A DNA stretch of 30,152 nucleotides from DAIRVC01 sp036803025 (GTDB taxonomy: Bacteria > Chloroflexota > Anaerolineae > Anaerolineales > E44-bin32), in contig DAIRVC010000012.1 of NCBI GenBank assembly GCA_036803025.1, forward strand, positions 1-30,152, read 5' to 3'. Under the pieces are notes generated by a model. It worked only from the letters and a program-made list of their open reading frames with translations, was not told the DNA's origin and ran no database searches. Position numbers and translations under genes: made by a program. This document shows, piece by piece, positions 8,401-13,665 of this stretch (its first letter is position 1; the number at the start of each line of letters is the position of its first letter).

Positions 8401-10654
8401 CCCGATCATCCTCGCCGGCGTTGGTCGAGCCCTCATGCTGGCGCACCTGGTTGGTCAGGAAGAGCCTGTCGGCGAACGGCTCGGCGGTGACGCTGACGGT
8501 GAAGAGCAGATCGATGGTCGAGGGGCTGTTGGAGGGATCGTCGTGGCTGCCGTAATCGAGAGTCAGGCTATTCTCGCCCGGCGCGCCGCTGACGGTCGGC
8601 GTGACGCCGAACAGGCCCGTGAACGTGTCGTCCGGGCCGCGGCTGACGACGCCGGAGGCCGGAATCGTCCCCGGCGCGGCGCCGCTGTAGCTCCAGGCCG
8701 GACCGGAGGAGCCGTCGGCATCGGGGTCGCCGACGCGGAACACCGGCAGGGGCAGGTAGTCCGTGAATCGCAGCCCCTCGATGTCGCTGGCCGGCATGTC
8801 GAAGGTGATGCGGTAGGTCACCGTGTCCCTGGGCGCCACCTGCGGGATCCCCGCGCCCCACACCACGCCGTTGACCGCATAGATCGACTTCGAGACCAGG
8901 CCGCGTGCGATCGTCGTGCCCGCCGAGCTGCCGTCATCCTCGGACAGGCCGGTCGGGGCCAGGTCATCGCTGGCCAGCACATCAGCGGCAGCTGTGACCG
9001 CGTCGGTCAGGGTGTCGCCCTGGTCGACCGAGGGATCTCCGGAGGGGAAGACATCGGTGAAGGCATCCTGGATCACCGTGCGGAAGGTGATGACGCCGGT
9101 CGTGGGGCCGCCGTTGTAGGAATCGCAGTCGGGCGCCGGCCCGCCGGTTCCCCCGTCAGGGATGCAGCCGCCCAGGATCAGCCCGTCCAGCGAGCGCGAG
9201 GTCAGCTCATCCGAGAGGCGGAACGTGACCAGCGTGTTGCCGGTCCCGGGGCTGTCACGAACGACGCTGATGTTGGCGGGGCCGATCGGCCCGCTGCTGG
9301 TCGCGGCGTGCTCGGTCAGGCTGAGCCTTGCAGCGAAGGTCGCATCCCACAGCTGGCCATCGGAGAAGGTATCGCGGATGACGGCGTCATCGAAGGCAAA
9401 GAAATCCGAGACCTGGAAGGCCAGGCTGTACTCGAGCGTGTCGCCGGGCGTCGGCCCGGCGCCGCCGGTATCGATGACAAGGGCCACCGACTTCTGGATG
9501 GCGATCGAGCGGTCGTTGAGGACGTGCTCGGGCCCAATCTCGCCAGCGGTGACACCGTCGACCACTGGATCGCCGGTGTCCGCCGGCGTCCAGGAGGCTG
9601 AGGCGCTGGCCTCGTCCGGGGAGGTGCGGTCATCCCCGCTGTCCGCGGGCAGGACGTTGGCTCCGCCGGAATCGGTGAGCGGCACAAAGTACTCGAAGGT
9701 CAGCCAAGCGGTCCCCGAGACCATATCGCTGAAGGTGCAGCTGAGCGTCCCGCCGGGCGTGGTGGTGCTCGGGGTGGAGCACGAGGCGATCGGGTGACTG
9801 CTGTCGATGACGCTCGCGAACTGCAGGTTGTCGGGCAGGACATCGATGATCGTCAGCCCGCTGAGTCCTTGCCCGGGCGCGATCTCGACCGAGATGGTGT
9901 ATTGCCGCCGGAAGTTCGGACCGGTGGCCGTCTCGTCTTCGGGCCCGGAGTAGGCTTTCGAGAGTGTGAGTAGGGTCGGGGTCACCGGCGCGCTCGGCCA
10001 GCCGCTGCCGTCGTTGCTGGCCGGGTTGACGATGACCAGGTCACAGCAGGGGTTGTCGAGCGGGTCGGCGCCAAAGCGAAAACCGCCCCGGGCGCGCAAC
10101 GTGAGCGCGACACCGAGATCGGCACTCCCGCTGAGTTGGGCATCGACGTTGATGTCGATCGCCGGCTGGTCGGGCGCGAGAGAACCGAAGGGCAGCTCGA
10201 GGACAACCAGCTTGTCTCCCGCGGTTCCGCAGACTGCCAGGGGATCGCCCAGGCTATCCAGGTAGAAGGGGTGGTCAACGCAGCCGGTGGTGCCCGGGCC
10301 GGCGCCGTCGTCGTCGGGGAAGGTTCGGGTGATCGCGTTGAGTGGAACCCCAAGGTACGCGGCGCCGCTGAAATCGATACCGTCCGGCGCCTGCGTCCCC
10401 GCCTGGCCGTCCGCGCCGTTGAAGGGGAAGATCAGGTCGACGATCGGTCCGTACCCGACCTCATCCGCGTCACTGTTGTCGAAGGTAACCGTGAAGGAGA
10501 AGGCCTGGCCGATGAAGACCTGGGCGGGAGCGCTGATCGAGACCGAAGGGAGTGGGGCAAAGCGCGGGCGCGCTTGTGCCGCTGGGGGCGATTGCAGTCC
10601 GACCAGGGTGGCAAGAATGACAGCGCCAGCCAGGGTGACCCGCCGGCGCCTCAT
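2414..10654 (-). CDS. Giant secreted DUF11-repeat surface protein with internal LPATG and C-terminal sortase domain
   Basis: From ATG 10654 this encodes 2746 residues. Residues 1-28 form a signal peptide (four Arg, a hydrophobic core, then PPAAQA). About 15 immunoglobulin-like stalk repeats of the DUF11 type fill roughly 30-2570; each opens with a motif like LTKT, then GDTITFTV, a DTLPAGLTFV-type strand, and a closing N-x-A-x-V strand. LPATG lies at 2577-2581. A sortase fold ends the protein: ALTAHVYLPDG (His2657), LTLITCQGFD (Cys2720) and RWRVAV (Arg2733). The His-Cys and Cys-Arg spacings match classical sortase A closely. No membrane helix or basic tail follows LPATG. Known: DUF11 repeats build bacterial surface stalks, and sortases cleave LPXTG and join proteins to amines. 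Inferred: the fused enzyme processes or anchors its own stalk. An in-frame ATG at 10786, next to a -10 element, would add 44 residues; I prefer 10654 because the signal peptide starts there, although its SD is poor. Confidence 0.85.
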   Translation of the reverse strand: MRRRRVTLAGAVILATLVGLQSPPAAQARPRFAPLPSVSISAPAQVFIGQAFSFTVTFDNSDADEVGYGPIVDLIFPFNGADGQAGTQAPDGIDFSGAAYLGVPLNAITRTFPDDDGAGPGTTGCVDHPFYLDSLGDPLAVCGTAGDKLVVLELPFGSLAPDQPAIDINVDAQLSGSADLGVALTLRARGGFRFGADPLDNPCCDLVIVNPASNDGSGWPSAPVTPTLLTLSKAYSGPEDETATGPNFRRQYTISVEIAPGQGLSGLTIIDVLPDNLQFASVIDSSHPIASCSTPSTTTPGGTLSCTFSDMVSGTAWLTFEYFVPLTDSGGANVLPADSGDDRTSPDEASASASWTPADTGDPVVDGVTAGEIGPEHVLNDRSIAIQKSVALVIDTGGAGPTPGDTLEYSLAFQVSDFFAFDDAVIRDTFSDGQLWDATFAARLSLTEHAATSSGPIGPANISVVRDSPGTGNTLVTFRLSDELTSRSLDGLILGGCIPDGGTGGPAPDCDSYNGGPTTGVITFRTVIQDAFTDVFPSGDPSVDQGDTLTDAVTAAADVLASDDLAPTGLSEDDGSSAGTTIARGLVSKSIYAVNGVVWGAGIPQVAPRDTVTYRITFDMPASDIEGLRFTDYLPLPVFRVGDPDADGSSGPAWSYSGAAPGTIPASGVVSRGPDDTFTGLFGVTPTVSGAPGENSLTLDYGSHDDPSNSPSTIDLLFTVSVTAEPFADRLFLTNQVRQHEGSTNAGEDDRDVIIQIQVQEPYLVMTKGVIESNSAFEVFAPAPSGPVDFSDPGSAGVRWGGTISSNSLGAAPINSDLSGVDGGDLVSFAIVIENLGSSPRGAFDIIVRDTLPAGFTIPAAGAGLNLTVTRGDGTPLGYTPLGPGGTGADLFAGGVALIDPSDDEGACGGFNLSSGDNIVVLTYDLQVSGTSEPLQVLTNTSTVLQYASRNGGPNFLDAGGPLTDEAAVTLRAPTLAKVLTATNQGFTSGTNVAIGEIATYTLTVTVPEGVSTGVTLTDTLDQGLAFVALDSLTSSSPALSWSGAAAAAFSAFPLGSALPVDQARLMTIEFGTVMNSDAVDATAETITLVYRVVVLDSTGNNASPVTLLNNTAVWAWSRGSVTTSAPEVRVVEPWMLVTKTPAPAAGDAGDTITFTVVVRHRTSGVPFISNATAFDVVWSDQIPAGMTYVPGSLVHVAGLAPDSISDAGAPVLTASWAVFPRLPVTTSTLRFQATLDASVSPGQVIDNYAYINWTGLPGDVSAPQTPNNSLSTERFGPVQPYPPPLPPAPPAPDDYWVNARGRVTVTSTPQKTVSTSSEAHTSGTSVAIGEIVRYRLQFLLAEGTAIDFMLHDSLPPGLRFLNDDTARAALVANGAGITSSTLPATDPSGNPLQVTGNEGTIAGIVPAYVLPDLAVSASATAENDTYISGTDVYFKFGTLTNGDRDADIEYVVVEFNAVVENVIGSQAYNNGTGAVTPTTLRNRFRSRINGTFGAYSPYRDVQVVEPLITDLTKTVTIVPEDAGDLVVFRFAFSNSALAPNAAAAFDITLTDTLDAFLVFQSIDLVSVSGGDCGGVTPTFSGGAAGQLVTGTLSCLNPGGSAVIEVTARVVDDAPIGASIANAVNLVYTSLPGSGTSPNPTGSLPGTPGTVTGERTGLNGVGGLNDYVDSAVLTPTLQLIDPAVTKSIFGTSVVATGSSQLDPTLTDLVIGETVTFHITVTLPEGTAPITLTDSLPTVPPDQGILTVLSSQVLSIGANLSGSALSAGDPGLVSDADGDTYFDQVTFAFGNLTNTPDGVENDDDRISVEVVALVENLGEDQNGDVLINQAQIDFGVGTAEASASVEVVEPELALAKAASDDTPGLGERITYTLTLSHLGLSSADANEVVIRDAVPAGLTYVPGSAAAPPGWSVDDSAAPDLVFSGDLPLGAAPAVFIYQADVGLPPSVGVGDVFVNSAAVTWTSIEGPVAGERTGAGGVDDYSDTTSATVTVAAIDLRLTKDDGGVSRGPGETIAYSLTIENTGNTEATGVVITETVPAHTSYDGSPGWTCAPDNSAGSTCTYTLGTLAGGASLPIAFTVIVDDPLPSGITLTTNTASVADDGTHGIEPTPADNADSDTTPLVAAPDLTITKDDGLSIVAPGTPLAYTLTYANVGDQDATGVVIQETVPAGTTFDAGASAPTVWSCADGAPAGTACQYDVGDLPVGGGGTLTFAVVVTDPAGVTQIVNTAVISDDGSNGADQTPADNSATDIDNLVTLPDSDLTKRLAETSQGHTTGTDAAVGEILTYEVVMTVPPGTAPSAFLVDSLDAGLAFVGCESLTASAGLTTDHAGGFADVCANPSVAALPPGAAADQGRQVTFDLGTLDNPGATQATLRLRYQAVVLDIAGNGRGDALANRVRWTWTGGELEQRAVPVTIVEPTLTLDKTATPNVAPPGAPITIRLTVGQAAASDSDAFDLLLTDSLPAGLTFVGGLVHTAGLAPTALSESAGVIQARWDVFPLGSSSTIEFQAALGNLPAGTRVRNEAALEWTSLPDDDVTSPFALSPYNEFSTERRYDPTTGADFYRVVAAATVGTPALPATGFAPGRVTAQSAPPGTGEYQPMDGVRLVIPALGVDVPVVGVPTDDQGWDLSWLGARAGYLHGTAYPTVPGNSALTAHVYLPDGRPGPFVRLATLGWDDEIIVVLNGLEHIFRVRQVLRVGPDDLSVLQHEEYSWLTLITCQGFDQARDAYRWRVAVRAVLVEVHSP

Positions 10655-10793
10655 CCCCCCGGCAGGGCCCCTCCGCAAGAGTGAGAGCAAACTCCGACTC
10701 CCGGTAGGTGCACGATAGCGCGGCGTGGCGCCGTGCTCCTCCGCCACCCCCCGGCGGAGTCCCCTGCCCGGCCTGCCTGACCGCATCGCTCCT

Positions 10794-10823
10794 ATATTAC
10801 AGCATGCCACCCCTGGGTGACAG
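10794..10823 (-). promoter_or_regulatory. Candidate promoter of the giant surface-protein gene
   Basis: On the minus strand CTGTCA (10818-10823) and TAATAT (10794-10799) are 18 bases apart. The predicted start falls at or beside an in-frame ATG at 10786, so the message is either leaderless from 10786 or has a 5' leader of about 130 nt before ATG 10654. AGGAG sits only 2 bases before ATG 10786. Confidence 0.45.
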
Positions 10824-10864
10824 CCTGTGCTGCCTGCATCCGCCGTCCCAATCCCCGTGGTAAG

Positions 10865-10893
10865 TTGACTGAATTGGTCTGGTTCGATATGAT
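10865..10893 (+). promoter_or_regulatory. Near-consensus sigma-70-type promoter upstream of the pterin dehydratase gene
   Basis: TTGACT (10865-10870) and TATGAT (10888-10893) are separated by exactly 17 bases; each differs from consensus at one position. The predicted start is near 10900, giving a leader of about 177 nt before the dehydratase ATG at 11077. It is among the strongest-looking promoters in the window. Confidence 0.75.
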
Positions 10894-10913
10894 GGGCACG
10901 CGGCGGAGGGGAG

Positions 10914-11087
10914 ATGCTTTGGCCGAGCGTCGAGCCGGGCAGCGATCGGGGATCAGGCGTCGGCCCCGGCACGCGATCCGGCGCCAGTGTCCTCCCGAGC
11001 CGCGCCGCGGCCGGGGATCTCCACCACCGCAGTCGACCGGTTGCGGGCCCGCGAGGCAAGGAGGCAAAAGAACAGAATGGCCAGTGA
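10914..11087 (+). CDS. Candidate leader ORF (57 aa), doubtful
   Basis: An ATG at 10914 is preceded by GGAGG (10905-10909), about 14 bases below the predicted start of a strong promoter. The frame runs 57 codons to a TGA at 11085-11087, overlapping the first 11 bases of the pterin dehydratase gene in another frame. The predicted peptide is rich in Gly, Arg, Pro and Ser with no recognisable domain. By my count about 74% of its third codon positions are G or C, which looks lower than in the real genes around it. It could be a coupling leader peptide, or a chance frame in a long untranslated leader. I favour chance, but the signals in front of it are good. Confidence 0.25.
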   Translation: MLWPSVEPGSDRGSGVGPGTRSGASVLPSRAAAGDLHHRSRPVAGPRGKEAKEQNGQ

Positions 11088-11439
11088 ACTCGCACAACTC
11101 GAATGTGTTCCCTGCAAAGGCGGCATCCCGCCCATGAAAGGCGACCAGATCCGCCCCCTGCTTGAGAAGCTGGGCGGCGGCTGGCAGGTGATCGACGAAC
11201 ACCACCTGGAGAAGGAGTATCGCTTCCCGGACTTCCGCCAGGCGCTGAGTTTCACCAACCGCATCGGCGATCTGGCCGAGACCGTCGGCCACCACCCCGA
11301 TATCCACCTGGCCTGGGGCAAGGTGCGCCTGGTGATCTGGACGCACAAGATCGGCGGACTGAGCCAGAGCGATTTCATCTTCGCAGCGAAAGCCGATACG
11401 CTGGTGGATCAACCCGCCTCCGCGCCGGCGAGCGCTTGA
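11077..11439 (+). CDS. phhB: 4a-hydroxytetrahydrobiopterin dehydratase (pterin-4a-carbinolamine dehydratase)
   Basis: PCD/DCoH-family enzyme that dehydrates 4a-hydroxytetrahydropterin to quinonoid dihydropterin; in bacteria lacking phenylalanine hydroxylase it is thought to serve molybdopterin or other pterin turnover. The 120-residue protein carries the family signature: EKEYRFPDFRQALSF (45-59), then AETVGHHPDIHLAWGKV (68-84) with the His72-His73-Pro74 active-site motif, and WTHKIGGLSQSDF (88-100) with His90. The N-terminus has a CVPCKGG extension. I chose the ATG at 11077 because AAGGAGG (11058-11064) lies about 12 bases upstream. The methyltransferase/MTHFR gene follows after 51 bases on the same strand, suggesting a pterin/folate one-carbon transcript. 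No aromatic amino-acid hydroxylase is present in the window. Confidence 0.9.
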   Translation: MASELAQLECVPCKGGIPPMKGDQIRPLLEKLGGGWQVIDEHHLEKEYRFPDFRQALSFTNRIGDLAETVGHHPDIHLAWGKVRLVIWTHKIGGLSQSDFIFAAKADTLVDQPASAPASA

Positions 11440-11490
11440 GATCGGGTCCTTGAACTTCGTCGACCCCGCTGCCCCACGGAGACCGACCGC

Positions 11491-13389
11491 TTGATAAGTG
11501 ACGTCCCTTTCCGGGCGCGGCTCGAGAGCGGAGCGCCCATCGTGGCCGACGGCGCCATGGGGACGATGCTGCACGCGCGCGGCGTCGACCTGGCCTCCTG
11601 CCTGGATGCACTCAACCAGACGCGACCGTCGCTGGTCACCGAGATCCACGCTGCCTACCTGGCCGCAGGCGCCGAACTGATCGAGACCAATACCTTCGGC
11701 GCCAACCGCTACAAGCTCTCCAGCCACGGCCTGGGCGACCAGGTGGCCGCCCTCAACCGCCGCGGCGTCGAATTGGCCCGGCTGGCCGTCGAGCGCGGCG
11801 CCGCCCCAGCTTTCATCGCCGGCAGCGTCGGCCCCCTGGGGGTCAGGCTGGCGCCGTACGGCCGGGTGACGCCGGATCAGGCTTTCGCCGCGTTCCACGA
11901 GCAGATCGCCGCTCTGGCCGCGGCCGGCGCGCAAGCCATCCTGATCGAGACCATGAGCGACGTGCGCGAGGCGGAACAGGCCGTTCGCGCCGCCAGAAAC
12001 GCGACCGATCTCCCCGTCCTGGTCAGCCTGACCTTCACGCGCGACGACCGGACGTTGTTGGGTGATGCGCCTGGCGAGGCCGCGGCCACGCTCCAGGCAC
12101 TGGGCGTCGATGCCATCGGCGCCAACTGCTCCGGCGGCCCGGCCCAACTCCTGCGCATCGTCGATCGCATGCGCAACGCCGCCCCAGCGGCAATACTTTC
12201 CGTGATGCCGAATGCGGGCTGGCCCGAACAGGTCAGTGGGCGAATCGCCTACCCGGCCACGCCGGCTTACCTGGCCGAGCACGCCCGCGCCTACCGTGCC
12301 GCCGGCGCGCGCGTCATCGGCGGCTGCTGCGGCACCACACCGGAGCACATTGCCGCGGTGCGGCGTGCCCTGGACGCGCCCGCACCGGCCACCCCCTCAG
12401 CGGTGGTCGTCCTGGATTCTCCCACTGCACAGGACGCGGCCGCGCTGCCCGATCGGCCGACGCGGCTCTCGGACCGACTGCAACGCCGCGACTTCGTTGT
12501 CGCCGTGGAGATGGATCCGCCGCGCGGACTGTCGACGCACCGCCTGATGGCCGGCGCCAGCCTGCTGGCCGAGGCGGGCGCCGACACGATCAACGTCGCC
12601 GACAGCCCGATGGCACGCATGCGCATGAGCCCCTGGGCGGTCTGCCACCAGCTCCAGCACGAACTCGGCGTCGAGACCGTGCTGCACTTCCCCACCCGCG
12701 GGCGCAGCCTGCTGCGCATCCAGGGCGACCTTCTGGCGGCGCACGCCCTGGGCGTTCGCAATGTCTTCGTCGTCCTGGGCGACCCGACCGCCATCGGCGA
12801 CTACCCCGAGGCGATGGACGATTTCGACGTCGTCCCTTCGGGTCTGATCCGGCTGATCAAGAGCGGCTTCAACAGCGGCGTCGATCATGCCGGCGCGGAC
12901 CTGGGCGGCCCGACCTCTTTCACCGTCGGCTGCGCGCTGAATTTGACGCCGCCTGACCCGCAGCGCGAGCTGCGCGCCTTACGGCGCAAGGTGCAAGCCG
13001 GGGCCGACTTCGCCCTGACCCAACCGGTCTTCGATCCCCCCGCGGCGCAGGCCTTTCTCGACCGCTACGAGTCCGAGTACGGCCCCTTGGAGTTGCCGGT
13101 GCTGGCCGGCCTGCTGCCTCTCATCAACGAACGCCACGCCGACTACCTGCACAACGAGGTCCCGGGCGTCCGCATTCCCGAATCGCACCGGCGGCGTATC
13201 GCCGCGGCCGGCGAGGCCGGCCCGGCCGAAGGACTGCGCCTCGCCCGTGAGATCGTCGCCGCGCTGCGGCCGTCGGTGCAGGGCATCTACCTGATGCCGC
13301 CCTTCTCGCGCTACGATCTGGCGGCCGAGCTTGTCGAGGCGGTCCGCAGGGAGCCTCTGTCGGCGGGGCCGGCGCGACGCGGCTCCTGA
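11491..13389 (+). CDS. Bifunctional homocysteine S-methyltransferase / 5,10-methylenetetrahydrofolate reductase
   Basis: A two-domain fusion of the B. subtilis YitJ type, 632 residues (close to the family's ~610). Residues ~1-300 form a Zn-dependent homocysteine methyltransferase barrel: VADGAMGTML near the start, ETNTFGANR, GANCSGGP with Cys213, and GGCCGTTPEH with Cys279 and Cys280, the three zinc thiolates. Residues ~325-620 are a MetF-like flavin barrel: VVAVEMDPPRG, GADTINVADSP, FVVLGDPTAIGDYP, ADFALTQPVFDP and GIYLMPPFSRYD. It would make methyl-THF and transfer a methyl group to homocysteine, giving methionine without cobalamin. The start is TTG at 11491 with GGAG (11478-11481) nine bases upstream; the next in-frame ATG lies past the first barrel strand. 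It probably shares a transcript with the pterin dehydratase gene. Confidence 0.95.
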   Translation: MISDVPFRARLESGAPIVADGAMGTMLHARGVDLASCLDALNQTRPSLVTEIHAAYLAAGAELIETNTFGANRYKLSSHGLGDQVAALNRRGVELARLAVERGAAPAFIAGSVGPLGVRLAPYGRVTPDQAFAAFHEQIAALAAAGAQAILIETMSDVREAEQAVRAARNATDLPVLVSLTFTRDDRTLLGDAPGEAAATLQALGVDAIGANCSGGPAQLLRIVDRMRNAAPAAILSVMPNAGWPEQVSGRIAYPATPAYLAEHARAYRAAGARVIGGCCGTTPEHIAAVRRALDAPAPATPSAVVVLDSPTAQDAAALPDRPTRLSDRLQRRDFVVAVEMDPPRGLSTHRLMAGASLLAEAGADTINVADSPMARMRMSPWAVCHQLQHELGVETVLHFPTRGRSLLRIQGDLLAAHALGVRNVFVVLGDPTAIGDYPEAMDDFDVVPSGLIRLIKSGFNSGVDHAGADLGGPTSFTVGCALNLTPPDPQRELRALRRKVQAGADFALTQPVFDPPAAQAFLDRYESEYGPLELPVLAGLLPLINERHADYLHNEVPGVRIPESHRRRIAAAGEAGPAEGLRLAREIVAALRPSVQGIYLMPPFSRYDLAAELVEAVRREPLSAGPARRGS

Positions 13390-13406
13390 GCACGCCTTCC
13401 GGCCGT

Positions 13407-13432
13407 CAGCGGCGGACAGCCGCCGGTCGCTG
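13407..13432 (+). terminator. Hairpin after the methyltransferase/MTHFR gene
   Basis: A GC hairpin with core stem 13411-13415 pairing 13420-13424 and flanking CAGC/GCTG pairing lies 18 bases after the stop. A second one (TGCCGC with GCGGCA) follows around 13444. There is no T-run. The rest of 13433-13650 shows no gene; a lone TAGAAT (13526-13531) could be a -10 element for the next gene. Confidence 0.35.
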
Positions 13433-13665
13433 CCCAAGTCCTTGCCGCTGCGGACCGCGGCAGCACGGCCAGCGGCGCACGCCTCCTGGTACCAACGTGT
13501 GCCTTCCGTGTCGACTTCGTACGGCTAGAATCAAGCATCGGGTAGTTCGATCGACTCCTGTCGTCGGTGGCGCGTTCCTATAGGCAGGCCTGCCGGCCGC
13601 GCCTGCGCGACCCGGCGCCCCGGCACACGCATGTCGCCGATCCTTGATCTCAAGGAGTGCCCCCG

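Noticed and set aside
6473..9601. A 1042-codon plus-strand frame opposite the giant gene
   Set aside because: It is antisense to DUF11 repeats whose motifs are clear. Its product is Arg/Gly/Asp-rich with no domain, a usual shadow in GC-rich DNA.
10900..11076. Riboswitch (THF, SAH or cobalamin) in the pterin dehydratase leader
   Set aside because: Compared by eye with the conserved cores I remember; none matched convincingly. A covariance-model search would decide.
10787..11095. The most upstream N-terminal extension of the giant gene (residues before ATG 10786)
   Set aside because: It overlaps the phhB leader and both divergent promoters, and has no signal-peptide character.
10792..12348. 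A 518-codon minus-strand frame
   Set aside because: Antisense to phhB and the homocysteine methyltransferase domain; no domain in it.
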